The notes under the pieces are model-generated. The model ran no database searches. It was given only the letters and a program-made list of their open reading frames with translations, and was not told the DNA's origin. Source: Shinella sp. SUS2 (GTDB lineage Bacteria > Pseudomonadota > Alphaproteobacteria > Rhizobiales > Rhizobiaceae). From it: 64,000 bases of DNA. Both the position numbers and the translations under genes were made by a program. Below are positions 34,163-43,357 of the stretch, one piece after another (the first letter of the stretch is position 1; the number at the start of each line of letters is the position of its first letter). The DNA is taken from contig NZ_KQ410744.1 in assembly GCF_001262505.1 (NCBI RefSeq), positions 1 to 64,000 on the forward strand, given 5' to 3'.

Positions 34163-35700
34163 GAAGCTCGGCGCTCGCTGGCCTTGCCATCGGCCTGCCG
34201 GTCCTCAACACTGCCTTTTTCGTCGACCCGGCGCATGCCGCCGAGGGCAAGGTCCTCAATTTCATGTCGGCGGAAAACCTCACCGGCAACTGGGACCCGT
34301 CCTCCCACACGACGCTTGCCCAGATCAACCTGGAGAGTTTCGTCTTCGGCTACCTCACCCGCGCGCCGATGCGGCCGGACAATCCGGACGAGCTGGTGAT
34401 GGAGCTGGCGACCGACATGAAGCTCGTCGACGAGCACACGCTGGAATTCACGCTGCGCGAGGGCGTGACTTTCCATGACGGCAAACCCTTCACCGCCGAG
34501 GACGTGAAGGCGACCTTCGAATATGCCAGCCAGCCGGATCGTCCCGCGGCCTGGTATCCCGGTCCCTGCGAGGTCGAGGTGGTGAGCGATCATGTCGCTC
34601 GTATCAAGACGGAGAAGGGCGGTTATCCGGCAAGCCTCTTCTGGTTCCTGTCGGCCTTCCTGCCGATCCTGTCGGCCAAGGACGTCGCTGATCCGAAAAC
34701 GCTGTCCGCCCGGCCGAACGGCACCGGTGCCTTCAAGTTCGCGCGCCAGGAGGGCAACACGACGGTGCTCGAAGCCTTCGACGGCTTCTATCTCGGCAAG
34801 CCGACCCTGCCGGGCATCAATTTCAGCTTCGTCGGCGATGCGACCACCCGCACGCTGGCATTGCTCAACGGCGAGGCCGACCTCATCGAGCGCCTGGAGG
34901 CCGAACAGGTCCAGACCATCGAGGACACCGGTGGTTTCAAGCTGAACAAGGCGGTCTCGGTCGAGAACAAATGTCTCTGGTTCCGCTGCTCCAAGCCGCC
35001 CTTCAACGATCCGCGCCTGCGCAAGGCCGCCGCCCATGCCATCGACCGCGCCGTGCTGCTCGACATTTTGGGCGTCTCCGGCCATGCCTCCAAGGCCTGG
35101 ATCTCGCCGGTGAAGTTCGGTTACGTCGATACGCCGAACTATCCGGAATACAATCCGGAAGAGTGCCAGCGGCTGCTGGCCGAGGCCGGCTTCCCGAAAG
35201 GCGAGGGCCTGCCGGAACTCGAATACATCACCTCGGTCGGCTTCTACCCGAAGACCAAGGAATATGGCGAGGTCATCACCGCCATGCTTCAGGAACAGGG
35301 CTTTCCGGTAAAGCTGAACGTCATGGAGGTCGCCGCCTGGAACGAGCGGCTCTACGACCGGCCGGGCGGCGGGCCGGGCCACATGATCGACTGCGGTTGG
35401 TCGACAGGCTCTCCCGAGCCGGACCTCGTGCTGCGCACCCATTTCCATTCCTCCTCGAAGCGCATTACCGGCATCGAGGACAAGGATCTGGATGCGGTGC
35501 TCGACAAGGAGCGCAATACGCTCGATCCGGCCGCGCGCAAGGCGGTGATCCAGACTGAGGTGATGCCGATGCTGGCGGACAAGGTGCCAGCGCTCTCGCT
35601 GTTCACCTCCGTCTTCATCCACGCCATGCGCGAGGGGGTGGAGGGCATGTACTTCTATCCGAATGGTATGATGGACGCCAACAAGGCCAGCCTCGCCTGA
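34135..35700 (+). CDS. Dipeptide/opine-type ABC transporter binding protein (SBP_bac_5)
   Basis: A 521 aa periplasmic binding protein of the DppA/OppA class. The N-terminus carries a twin-arginine signal (NRRAFLRSSALAGLAIG) ending near PAHAAEG, so Tat export is likely. Family features include LEFTLREGVTFHDGKPFTAEDVKATFEY and LRKAAAHAIDRAVLLDILG. This class takes di- and oligopeptides but in rhizobia also opines and sugar-phosphate conjugates. A perfect hairpin follows, then both permeases and a fused ATPase. Confidence 0.9.
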   Translation: MEFNRRAFLRSSALAGLAIGLPVLNTAFFVDPAHAAEGKVLNFMSAENLTGNWDPSSHTTLAQINLESFVFGYLTRAPMRPDNPDELVMELATDMKLVDEHTLEFTLREGVTFHDGKPFTAEDVKATFEYASQPDRPAAWYPGPCEVEVVSDHVARIKTEKGGYPASLFWFLSAFLPILSAKDVADPKTLSARPNGTGAFKFARQEGNTTVLEAFDGFYLGKPTLPGINFSFVGDATTRTLALLNGEADLIERLEAEQVQTIEDTGGFKLNKAVSVENKCLWFRCSKPPFNDPRLRKAAAHAIDRAVLLDILGVSGHASKAWISPVKFGYVDTPNYPEYNPEECQRLLAEAGFPKGEGLPELEYITSVGFYPKTKEYGEVITAMLQEQGFPVKLNVMEVAAWNERLYDRPGGGPGHMIDCGWSTGSPEPDLVLRTHFHSSSKRITGIEDKDLDAVLDKERNTLDPAARKAVIQTEVMPMLADKVPALSLFTSVFIHAMREGVEGMYFYPNGMMDANKASLA

Positions 35701-35709
35701 TGGCACGCG

Positions 35710-35734
35710 GCGGCCGCCAATATTTGGCGGCCGC
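35710..35734 (+). terminator. Perfect 11-bp hairpin after the dipeptide-type binding protein
   Basis: GCGGCCGCCAA (35710-35720), loop TAT, then TTGGCGGCCGC (35724-35734): eleven perfect pairs with a three-base loop, 10 bp after the binding-protein stop and about 30 bp before the permease ATG. No T tract follows. It is probably an mRNA stabiliser or attenuator that raises binding-protein over permease levels. Confidence 0.6.
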
Positions 35735-35763
35735 TCCATCCCGATCGGCGCAAGGGGAGACGC

Positions 35764-36744
35764 ATGTTCGTCCTGTCGTTCCTGTTGAGACGGCTCCTGC
35801 AGGGGAGCCTCATCATCCTGCTCGTTACCTTCATCATCTTCACGCTGCTGCGCGTGGTGCCGGGCGATCCGGCGCGCCTCATCGTCGGCGGCATGGCGCC
35901 CGACGAGGTGGTGGCCATGAAGGCCAAGGAACTCGGCCTCGACCGGCCGATACCGGTGCAGTTCGTCTCCTATCTCGGCGACCTCGTCACCGGCGATCTC
36001 GGCACGTCCTTCGTGCGGCCGAAGAGCGGGGCGAGCCTTGGCGGCGCATCCTTCGACGATGCGACGCGCGAAGAGCGCGCCACGGTGCTGGACCTCATCC
36101 TCGCCACCCTGCCGATGACGCTCCAATTGGCGGCGGTCGCGCTCGCCATCGCGCTGCTGGTCGCCGTGCCGCTCGGCACAGCGGGCGGGCTCTATCCCGG
36201 ACGCTGGCCGGACAAGCTGGCGCTGGTGCTCGGCTCGCTCTGCGTGTCGACGCCGAATTTCTGGCTCGGCATCGTGCTGACGCTGTTCCTCTCGGTCAAA
36301 CTGAAGCTGCTGCCGGCCATCGGTTATCGCGGCTTCAGCTACACGATCCTGCCGGCCATCGTGCTGGCGGTGGAGATCGTGCCCTTCATCCTGCGCACGC
36401 TCACCGTCTCGGTGGCGCAGGTGATGCGGGAGGATTTCATCCAGCTCGCGCCGATCCGCGGCCTTTCCCGCAGCCGCACGATCTTTTCGCACGCGCTCGG
36501 CAATTCCGCCATTCCCCTCATCAACCTCATCGGCGTGCAGCTCGGCATGCTGCTCGGCGGCGTGCTCGTCATCGAATTCATCTTCGATTATCCGGGCCTC
36601 GGCCTCCTGACGATCAACGCCGTGCTGCAACGCGATTTTCCGCTGATCCAGGGCATCGCGATTTTCATTTCCGTGATGTTCGTGGTCATCAACATCCTGG
36701 TCGACCTCATCGCCATGACCATCGATCCGAGGCTGGAGTACTGA
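35764..36744 (+). CDS. Dipeptide-type ABC transporter permease (DppB-like)
   Basis: A 326 aa permease with the DppB opening (LRRLLQGSLIILLVTFIIFTLLRVVPGDPA), six hydrophobic helices and the EAA-loop region around MREDFIQLAPIRGLSRSRTIFSHALGNS. GGGGAG precedes the ATG. The start of the partner permease follows its stop almost immediately. Confidence 0.92.
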   Translation: MFVLSFLLRRLLQGSLIILLVTFIIFTLLRVVPGDPARLIVGGMAPDEVVAMKAKELGLDRPIPVQFVSYLGDLVTGDLGTSFVRPKSGASLGGASFDDATREERATVLDLILATLPMTLQLAAVALAIALLVAVPLGTAGGLYPGRWPDKLALVLGSLCVSTPNFWLGIVLTLFLSVKLKLLPAIGYRGFSYTILPAIVLAVEIVPFILRTLTVSVAQVMREDFIQLAPIRGLSRSRTIFSHALGNSAIPLINLIGVQLGMLLGGVLVIEFIFDYPGLGLLTINAVLQRDFPLIQGIAIFISVMFVVINILVDLIAMTIDPRLEY

Positions 36745-36745
36745 C

Positions 36746-37663
36746 GTGACCGATATCGTCCAGCAAAGCGCTGCCCCGCGTCCCGTCGCCAAACGCGGCG
36801 CCACACCCACCCGCCGCATGCTGCAGATCGCCGCCGCGCGCACGGATTTCCGCATCGGCCTTATCGGCTTCGGCCTGCTGATTGGCCTTGCCATCCTGCT
36901 GCCGCTGGTGAGCCCGATCGATCCGGTGAAAATCGCGTATGGTTCCAAGCTGCTGCCGCCGTTCCCGGCAGAGGGCTGGCAATGGCCCTATGTGCTCGGC
37001 ACGGACCAGCTCGGCCGCGACGTGCTGATGCGCTGTCTCGTCGGCCTGCGTTACTCGCTGCTCATCGGCGTCACCACCGTTGTCCTGATGTTCGTCGTCG
37101 GGTGCAGCCTCGGCCTTTACGCCGGCTTTCGCGGCGGCTGGGCGGATGCGATCATCATGCGCCTCACCGATGCGCAGCTCTCGATCCCCATGATCATCCT
37201 CGCCATCACCATTTTGGGCGTCTCCCGCCCTACGGTGCCGGCGATCATCCTCGTGCTCGGCCTTTCCGGCTGGCCGCTCTATGCCCGCGTCGCCCGCTCA
37301 GTGGCGCTCGGCGAGCGCAACCGCGGCTACGTGCTCGGCGAACGGGTGCTCGGCGCCTCGGATCTCAGGATCATGCTGCTCTTCGTCGCGCCCGTCGTGC
37401 TGCCGCCGATCGCCTTCGTCGCGGTGCTCGATATCGCCCGCATGATGATCTTCGAATCCATCCTCGGCTTCCTCGGCCTCGGCGTGCAGCCGCCGACGCC
37501 GACCTTCGGCAATGTCATCGCCGACGCGCGAAAATACCTGCTGAACGCCTGGTGGATCGCCACCATGCCGGGGCTCTTCATGCTGGTCTCGCTCACCTGC
37601 CTCAACCTGATGGGCTCCGCCCTGGAGCGTGCCCGCAACGCGGTTCTGCGAGGAGAGGCCTGA
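36746..37663 (+). CDS. Dipeptide-type ABC transporter permease (DppC-like)
   Basis: A 305 aa permease with an N-terminal cytoplasmic extension, the DppC signature LGTDQLGRDVLMRCLVGLRYSLLIG and the EAA region RGYVLGERVLGASDLRI. It begins with a GTG one base after the DppB-like stop. Its stop overlaps the ATPase start (TGATG). Confidence 0.92.
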   Translation: MTDIVQQSAAPRPVAKRGATPTRRMLQIAAARTDFRIGLIGFGLLIGLAILLPLVSPIDPVKIAYGSKLLPPFPAEGWQWPYVLGTDQLGRDVLMRCLVGLRYSLLIGVTTVVLMFVVGCSLGLYAGFRGGWADAIIMRLTDAQLSIPMIILAITILGVSRPTVPAIILVLGLSGWPLYARVARSVALGERNRGYVLGERVLGASDLRIMLLFVAPVVLPPIAFVAVLDIARMMIFESILGFLGLGVQPPTPTFGNVIADARKYLLNAWWIATMPGLFMLVSLTCLNLMGSALERARNAVLRGEA

Positions 37664-39486
37664 TGACCGACTCCATTCTCGCCGTCTCCCATCTCAGCGT
37701 CGATCTCCAGCGCGAAGGCCGCAACCGGCGCATCGTCGACGATGTCAGCTTTTCGCTGGACCCGGGCGAGGTGCTCGGCCTCGTTGGCGAGGCGGGCTCC
37801 GGCAAGTCGGTGCTCGCCCGGGCGCTGGTGCGGGCGGTCGCCCCTCCGCTGGAGATTGCCGCCGGCACGGTCGTCTTCGAGGGCAAGGATATCCTCGCCC
37901 TTCCGCCGCGCAGCCTTTCGGCCATCCGCGGCAACCGCATCGGCTTCATCGGCGCCAATCCGATGGGCTCGCTCGATCCGCGCCTGCCGATCGGCCAGCA
38001 GATCGTCGAAAAGCTGCGTTCCGTGCGGCCCGGGACCGGCCGGGCGGAGGCGCGCGAAAAGGTGCTCGACCTCTTCGGCCGCGTGCGCATCCCCTCGCCG
38101 GGGGCGCGGTTCCACGAAGCGCCGTTCCAGTTCTCCGGCGGCATGATGCAGCGCGTCATGATCGTCGATGCGCTGATCTCCGATCCCGCGCTCGTCATCG
38201 CCGACAACATCACCCAGCCGCTCGACGTGACCGTCGCCGCGCAGATCATCCGCCTGATCGACGGCCTGCGGCAAAACCTCGACACCGCCTTCCTCTTCAT
38301 CTCCTCTTCGCTGCCTGTCGTGGCGCAGATCGCCGAGCGCACGCTGGTCATGCAGCGCGGCCGCATCGTCGAGGAGGGGCGCACGGCGGAGCTGGCCGCG
38401 AGCCCCCGGCAATCCTACACGCGCACCCTCATCTCGCGCATTCCGCCGATCTGGAAGGATGTGGCGGCGCCGGCCGCGCGGCAGGGCGAGGCGGTGCTGA
38501 CGGTCGACAACGTCATGCGCACCTATCTCGTGCGCCGGCGCGGCTCGTTCAACGCCTATAACGAGGTGAAGGCGGTGCGCGACGTCTCCTTCACCGTGAA
38601 GGCCGGCGAGAACTTTGGCATCGTCGGCGAAAGCGGCTGCGGCAAATCCACCCTGACGCGGCTTCTCGCCTGGCTGGAACAGCCGGACAGCGGCCGCATC
38701 GCCTTCCTGGGCAAGGACCTTTCGCATCTCTCCGCCCGCTCGCTGACGGAGATGCGGCGCTCCTTCCAGCTCCTGTTGCAGGACCCCTATGGCTCGCTGC
38801 CATCGGGCATGCCGCTCCAGCGCATGATCGAGGAGCCGCTGCTGATCCACGGCGTCGGCCGGGTGGAGGCGGCGCGGCGGGCACAGGAGGCGATGGCCGA
38901 GGTGGGGCTCGACCTCGAGCTTGCCGAGCGGCTGCCGGTCGGCCTCAGCGCCGGCCAGCGCCAGCGCATCAACATCGCCCGCGCGCTGGTCTTGAAGCCG
39001 CGCCTCCTCATCCTCGACGAGACGCTCTCGGCGCTCGACCAGGTGGAGCAGGCCGAGCTTCTCGACCTCTTCAACCGGCTCCAGGCGAGCCACGGATTTT
39101 CCTATGTGTTCATCTCGCACGACCTCGCGCTCGTACGCCGGATGTGCCACCGTATCGCCGTCATGTATCTCGGGCGCATCGTGGAATTGGCTGACAATAC
39201 GACCCTCTTCGAACACCCGCACCACCCCTATACGCGGGCGCTCCTGAGCGCCATGCCGACGCTGGAGCACAACCGTTTCCCGCGTCCCCGCTACCTGCTC
39301 GACGGCGAGCCGCCGAGCCCCATCGACCTGCCGCTCGGCTGTTCGTTCCGCTCGCGCTGCCCGCGCGCGCAAAACGACTGCCAGAAAACCGATCCGCCGC
39401 TGCTCGCGCTTGCTGGCGAAAACTACGCCGCCTGCCTGCACCGGCACGAGGCGCTGCATGAGGAGGAAACCGTGCATGTCGAGTGA
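37663..39486 (+). CDS. Fused DppD-DppF-type ABC ATPase
   Basis: A 607 aa protein with two complete nucleotide-binding domains. Domain 1 (about residues 1-260) has Walker A GEAGSGKS and FSGGMMQRV; its Walker B region reads ALVIADNITQPLD, so the usual Glu after Asp is Asn. Domain 2 (about residues 280-590) has GESGCGKST, LSAGQRQRI and LLILDETLSALD. The C-terminal oligopeptide extension (CSFRSRCPRAQNDC) carries the Cys pattern typical of DppD/F. Fusion of D and F is common in rhizobial opine/peptide systems. It energises the two preceding permeases. Confidence 0.92.
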   Translation: MTDSILAVSHLSVDLQREGRNRRIVDDVSFSLDPGEVLGLVGEAGSGKSVLARALVRAVAPPLEIAAGTVVFEGKDILALPPRSLSAIRGNRIGFIGANPMGSLDPRLPIGQQIVEKLRSVRPGTGRAEAREKVLDLFGRVRIPSPGARFHEAPFQFSGGMMQRVMIVDALISDPALVIADNITQPLDVTVAAQIIRLIDGLRQNLDTAFLFISSSLPVVAQIAERTLVMQRGRIVEEGRTAELAASPRQSYTRTLISRIPPIWKDVAAPAARQGEAVLTVDNVMRTYLVRRRGSFNAYNEVKAVRDVSFTVKAGENFGIVGESGCGKSTLTRLLAWLEQPDSGRIAFLGKDLSHLSARSLTEMRRSFQLLLQDPYGSLPSGMPLQRMIEEPLLIHGVGRVEAARRAQEAMAEVGLDLELAERLPVGLSAGQRQRINIARALVLKPRLLILDETLSALDQVEQAELLDLFNRLQASHGFSYVFISHDLALVRRMCHRIAVMYLGRIVELADNTTLFEHPHHPYTRALLSAMPTLEHNRFPRPRYLLDGEPPSPIDLPLGCSFRSRCPRAQNDCQKTDPPLLALAGENYAACLHRHEALHEEETVHVE

Positions 39487-40234
39487 GATCCGCAAGGAAG
39501 TCATCCTGGAGCGCCTGGACCGCGACCAGCGCGTCAGCGTGCTCGAGCTTTCGGCGGAATTTGGCGTTTCCGGTGAAACCATCCGGCGCGACCTGAAGGA
39601 TCTGGAGGCCGAGGGCGCCGTGCGGCGGGTGCATGGCGGCGCCATTCCCGCGGGCCGCACCGCCGATACGCCGATCACCGAGCGGATCAAGCTCAACGCC
39701 CTCGAAAAGGACGAGGTGGCGGGTCTGGCGCGCAGCCTCATCAACGACGATTGCGTCATCTTCCTCGACACGGGCACGACGACGTTGGCGCTCGCCCGCC
39801 GCCTCGTCGGCTTCAAGAAGCTCCGGCTCTACACCAATTCGCTGCGCATCGCGCAGGCGGCCTGCGAGCATTTTGGCGTGCATGTGCAGATGACGCCGGG
39901 CAGCATGCGCCCGGTGGAGCAGGATCTCGTCGGCTACGACACCATCTCCTACATCCAGCAGTTCCATTTCGACATGGTCTTCATGGGCGCCGGCGCCATC
40001 AATGCGGATTACGGTTTCATGGATTACGAGGAGGACGAGGCGCGCATCCGCCAGGTGCTGCTGAAGCAAACCTCGCACAGCGTCATGCTGTCGGACCATT
40101 CGAAGTTCGGCAAGGTCGGCAACGTCATCACCGCCCCCTTCGCCCGTGTCCAAACGCTCGTCACCGACCGACGCCCGCCGGACACGATTGCCCGCGCTTT
40201 GGAGGCGGAAGAGCTGGAGGTCATCCATGGATAG
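39476..40234 (+). CDS. DeoR-family transcriptional regulator
   Basis: A 252 aa regulator with an N-terminal DeoR helix-turn-helix (residues about 5-57; VSVLELSAEFGVSGETIRRDLKDLE) and a C-terminal sugar-phosphate sensor domain (DTGTTTLALARRL, and SDHSKFG near the end). DeoR proteins usually repress until a phosphorylated intermediate binds. The ATG at 39476 has AGGAGGAAA upstream and overlaps the ATPase gene by 11 bp. Being inside the operon implies autoregulation, and kinases further down could generate the phosphorylated inducer. Confidence 0.88.
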   Translation: MSSEIRKEVILERLDRDQRVSVLELSAEFGVSGETIRRDLKDLEAEGAVRRVHGGAIPAGRTADTPITERIKLNALEKDEVAGLARSLINDDCVIFLDTGTTTLALARRLVGFKKLRLYTNSLRIAQAACEHFGVHVQMTPGSMRPVEQDLVGYDTISYIQQFHFDMVFMGAGAINADYGFMDYEEDEARIRQVLLKQTSHSVMLSDHSKFGKVGNVITAPFARVQTLVTDRRPPDTIARALEAEELEVIHG

Positions 40235-41495
40235 CGCCGCGCAAAAAACCGCCGCCAGCCTGACGGCGATCTTCGATCACATATCCGCCGTCGGTGCACG
40301 CGCGGGTGAAGGCGTGACGCGGCTTGCGGCGAGCGCCGAGGATGGCGCGGCCCGCGCGATCTTTGCCGACTGGATGGCCCGCGGCGGCGCGCGCCTGGCG
40401 CAGGATGCGGTGGGCAACCAGTTTGCCTGTTTCGACTGGGCGGGCGAAAACGCCGCGTGGATTTTTGCCGGCTCGCACCTCGACACGCAGCCGCGCGGTG
40501 GCCGCTTCGACGGCACGCTCGGCGTGCTCGCTGCCGGTAGCGCAGCACTTGATCTCCATACCGAAGTGCAGGCCGACCGTTTCCGCCCGCGCCACAACCT
40601 CGCCGTCGTCAACTGGACGAACGAGGAGGGCGCGCGCTACCAGCCGAGCCTCACCGGCAGCGGCGTCTTCTCCGGTGCTCTGCCGCTGCGTGAAGCGCTT
40701 GCCCTCACAGATGGTGTCGGCATCACGCTCAGCGATGCGCTCGCCGCGATCGGCATCGACGGCGAAACGGGAGGCGTTCCGCCCCGTCCAAAAGCCTATG
40801 TCGAACTGCATGTCGAACAGGGCCGCATCCTGACGGCGGCCGGCCGCCGCATCGGTGTTATCGAGGGCACCTGGGCCGCCCGCAAGATGACGGTCCGCTG
40901 GATCGGCCGCGCCGCCCATACCGGCCCGACGCCGATGGCGGACCGGCGCGATGCGCTTCTCGCCGCCGCGCAGGGCATTGCCGCCTTCGAAGCGCTCATC
41001 GCCGCAAGCCATCCCCATCTCCACCGTTCCGCCGCGCGCCTCGTCATCGAGCCGAACTCGCCGAACGTGGTGGTGGAGCGCGCCACCGTCTGGTTCGAGT
41101 TGCGCGGTCTCGATGTCGCCGAACTTGATAGGGCCGGGCAGGCGGCCCTCGCGGCCTTCGAAAAGGCCGCGGCCGAGACGGGCACACGGCTGGAAATCAT
41201 TGCCGATACGCTGCGGGAACCGGCCGGCATGGACATCGGGCTGATGGCGATCACCCGGGAGGCGGCGCGCGCCTGCGGTTTCGAGCCGCTGACCCTGCGT
41301 TCGGTGGCGGGGCACGACGCCGTGGCGCTGCAAAACAGCGGCGTTCCGTCCGCTCTGATCTTCGTTCCAAGCGTCGACGGTATCGCGCACCATCCGGAAG
41401 AGTTGACCCATCCTGAGGATGTCGAGGCCGGCCTCGCTGTGCTGACCGCCGTCCTGCGCCGCCTTGCCGAGGGGGATTTTCATGCTGAACGATGA
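40227..41495 (+). CDS. Zn-dependent amidohydrolase, N-carbamoyl-L-amino-acid hydrolase/allantoate amidohydrolase type (M20)
   Basis: A 422 aa M20-family hydrolase. Metal ligands and catalytic residues fit the AmaB/AllC group: GSHLDTQPRGGRFDGTLGV (His, Asp), NWTNEEGARYQPSLTGSGVF (catalytic Glu pair), VELHVEQGRIL (His) and AGHDAVALQN near the C-terminus. Such enzymes cleave N-carbamoyl or ureido-acid bonds. It overlaps the regulator gene by 8 bp and the next kinase gene by 14 bp. With the amidase at 32684 it suggests a substrate with two distinct amide-type bonds. Confidence 0.87.
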   Translation: MDSAAQKTAASLTAIFDHISAVGARAGEGVTRLAASAEDGAARAIFADWMARGGARLAQDAVGNQFACFDWAGENAAWIFAGSHLDTQPRGGRFDGTLGVLAAGSAALDLHTEVQADRFRPRHNLAVVNWTNEEGARYQPSLTGSGVFSGALPLREALALTDGVGITLSDALAAIGIDGETGGVPPRPKAYVELHVEQGRILTAAGRRIGVIEGTWAARKMTVRWIGRAAHTGPTPMADRRDALLAAAQGIAAFEALIAASHPHLHRSAARLVIEPNSPNVVVERATVWFELRGLDVAELDRAGQAALAAFEKAAAETGTRLEIIADTLREPAGMDIGLMAITREAARACGFEPLTLRSVAGHDAVALQNSGVPSALIFVPSVDGIAHHPEELTHPEDVEAGLAVLTAVLRRLAEGDFHAER

Positions 41496-42393
41496 GGCGC
41501 TCGCCGCTGCCGGCCTTTCCGGCGCAACGTTTTCCCCGCCGATCGGCGGCGTCGTCTCGCCCATTCACCGGGCGGTCGAGAATATCTGCACCTTTGCCAC
41601 GGCGCCGGGCCGGCCGCCGGTCTTCGTCAAGCACCGGCACGCGGACATGGCCGATTTCATCGCGCTGGAGCATGTTGCGGAGGCGAGCCGCAAAGCTGGC
41701 GACCTCGGCATCGCGCCCCGGCTGCTGCAGGCCGATCCCGCTCGCGGCGTTCTCGTCTTCGAGGCGCTCGGCGAGGAATGGGCCTGGGGGCATATGGATG
41801 TGCTGCGCCGTCCCGCGGTTCTCGAAAACCTGCTCGCCGCAAAACGTGCCTTTCAGAAGGCAGCGCCGCTTGAGGAGACGCGCAGCGTTTTCGATCTCGT
41901 CGCCGCCTATCGAGAACTGGCAGGCGGTGTCATCCTGCCCGCGCCGGTCCGCACCGTCTTGGCGGCGGTCGAGCGTGTCGCCGCCGCGATCGCCGCTGCC
42001 GGTGTCGATACCGTGCCCTGCCATGCCGACGGCGTGTCGTCGAATGTCATGGTGGGGCCTGGAAATACCATCCGGCTGGTCGATTTCGAATGGGCGCGCC
42101 AGGCCGATCCCGCGCACGATCTTGGCACCGTGCTCGCCGAACTGCTGCCCTTCGACGGCGAGGCGCTGCTGGCGATCGAGATCGCGACCGGAAGGCCGGA
42201 TGCGCAGGTGCTCGCCCGCGCCCGCCTCTATGGCGCGGCGGATGACCTGATGTGGGCGCTCTGGGGTTTCATCAGCGCCGCTCGCTCGCCGCGGAAACAG
42301 GTGGAGTTCTTCAAATATGCCGAATGGCGGCTTTTGCGGGCGCGCACCGTGATCGAGGGACCGCGCTTCGAAACATGGCTGAAACAGGTTTGA
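41482..42393 (+). CDS. APH/choline-kinase-like phosphotransferase 1
   Basis: A 303 aa small-molecule kinase of the aminoglycoside-phosphotransferase/choline-kinase fold. The catalytic loop is HADGVSSNVMV (H-x-D-x4-N, about residues 184-194) and the metal-binding Asp is in IRLVDFEWA. Despite the family name, drug resistance is unlikely in this context; the operon suggests phosphorylation of a catabolic intermediate. The ATG at 41482 lies inside the preceding gene's last codons, with GAGGGGGA upstream. It is followed by a second, divergent family member. Confidence 0.82.
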   Translation: MLNDEALAAAGLSGATFSPPIGGVVSPIHRAVENICTFATAPGRPPVFVKHRHADMADFIALEHVAEASRKAGDLGIAPRLLQADPARGVLVFEALGEEWAWGHMDVLRRPAVLENLLAAKRAFQKAAPLEETRSVFDLVAAYRELAGGVILPAPVRTVLAAVERVAAAIAAAGVDTVPCHADGVSSNVMVGPGNTIRLVDFEWARQADPAHDLGTVLAELLPFDGEALLAIEIATGRPDAQVLARARLYGAADDLMWALWGFISAARSPRKQVEFFKYAEWRLLRARTVIEGPRFETWLKQV

Positions 42394-42405
42394 CGGGGGG
42401 AGCCG

Positions 42406-43344
42406 ATGCGGCGCAGCTTGGGTGAAGGCACATCGTCGGCGGAACGGGCGATCGAAACGGCGATCCTCGCCGTCGCGGACTGGCGGGACCGGACGGTTTC
42501 CTACGAGCCGGTGCCGGGCGGCATCAGCAATCCGAACTGGCAGGTGTTTGTCAGCGGCGCACCGCACAGTTTCTTCGTCAAGATTCCCGGCGAAGGCACG
42601 GAAATGTTCATCGACCGCCGGACGGCGAACGAGGCGGGCCGCAAGGCGCATGCCGCCGGCGTCGGCGCGCGCATCATCGATTTCTTTCCGGAAACCGGCG
42701 TCGAGGTCAGCGAATTCGTCGAGGGGCTGCGCACCTCCACCAATGCCGATTTCCTCGATCCGGTCGTGCGCTCGAATGGCCTTCGTGCGCTGAAGGCCTT
42801 CAACGACAGCGCGCCGCTCGCCCAGCGCAAGACGACCTTCGACATGATTGACGAGCATTTCGAGCAGGCCCTTGCGCTCGGCGGCGAATTCCCCGGCGAT
42901 TTCGGCTGGCTCAATGCGCGCTATCGCGAGGCGCGGCAGGCTTTGGAGGCTTCCGGCCTCGATCTTGCCCCTTGCATGAACGACACGCTCGCCGGCAACT
43001 TTTTGCTGCATGCCGACCAGCGCGTCCTGCTGGTCGATTTCGAATATGCCTCGACCAACGACCGGGCCGCCGAACTGGCCCTGTGGTTCGGCGAAATGTG
43101 TTTTTCGCCCGAGGTGGAGGCGGAGATGATCGAGGCCTATTACGGTCGCCTCGATCCGGCGCTTTTCGCGCGGGTCTCGCTGTTCAAGGCGCTGGTCGAT
43201 CTCAAGTGGTCGACCTGGGCCATGGTGCAGAACCGGATCTCCCGCCTCGATTTCGATTTCTTCAAATACGGTTCCTGGAAGCATATGCGGGCGCGTTTCG
43301 TGATGAGCGATCCACGCTGGCCGGAATGGCTGAAGGCCGTCTGA
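42406..43344 (+). CDS. APH/choline-kinase-like phosphotransferase 2
   Basis: A 312 aa kinase of the same fold, related to choline/ethanolamine kinases. The catalytic loop reads CMNDTLAGNFLL: the Asp and Asn are kept but the usual His of HND is Met. The metal site is VLLVDFEYAS, followed by the choline-kinase-like NDRAAELALWFGEM. The N-terminal nucleotide region contains EPVPGGISNPNWQV. It shares only fold-level similarity with the preceding kinase, so the pair either acts on two substrates or forms a heteromer. GGGGGGAG precedes the ATG. Confidence 0.82.
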   Translation: MRRSLGEGTSSAERAIETAILAVADWRDRTVSYEPVPGGISNPNWQVFVSGAPHSFFVKIPGEGTEMFIDRRTANEAGRKAHAAGVGARIIDFFPETGVEVSEFVEGLRTSTNADFLDPVVRSNGLRALKAFNDSAPLAQRKTTFDMIDEHFEQALALGGEFPGDFGWLNARYREARQALEASGLDLAPCMNDTLAGNFLLHADQRVLLVDFEYASTNDRAAELALWFGEMCFSPEVEAEMIEAYYGRLDPALFARVSLFKALVDLKWSTWAMVQNRISRLDFDFFKYGSWKHMRARFVMSDPRWPEWLKAV

Positions 43345-43357
43345 GGAAGGGGACACG

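Noticed and set aside
34159..36948. 929-codon open frame on the minus strand antisense to the dipeptide transporter genes
   Set aside because: It mirrors well-supported genes on the plus strand, is low in hydrophobic order and rich in His/Arg/Glu, and has no recognisable domain; it is a high-GC third-position artefact.
37327..39816. 829-codon minus-strand frame opposite the fused DppDF ATPase
   Set aside because: The plus strand has both ATPase domains with all motifs; the antisense product has no motif or ribosome site.
41482..43344. Aminoglycoside resistance genes
   Set aside because: Only the kinase fold is shared; context is a catabolic operon and one loop departs from the resistance-enzyme pattern.
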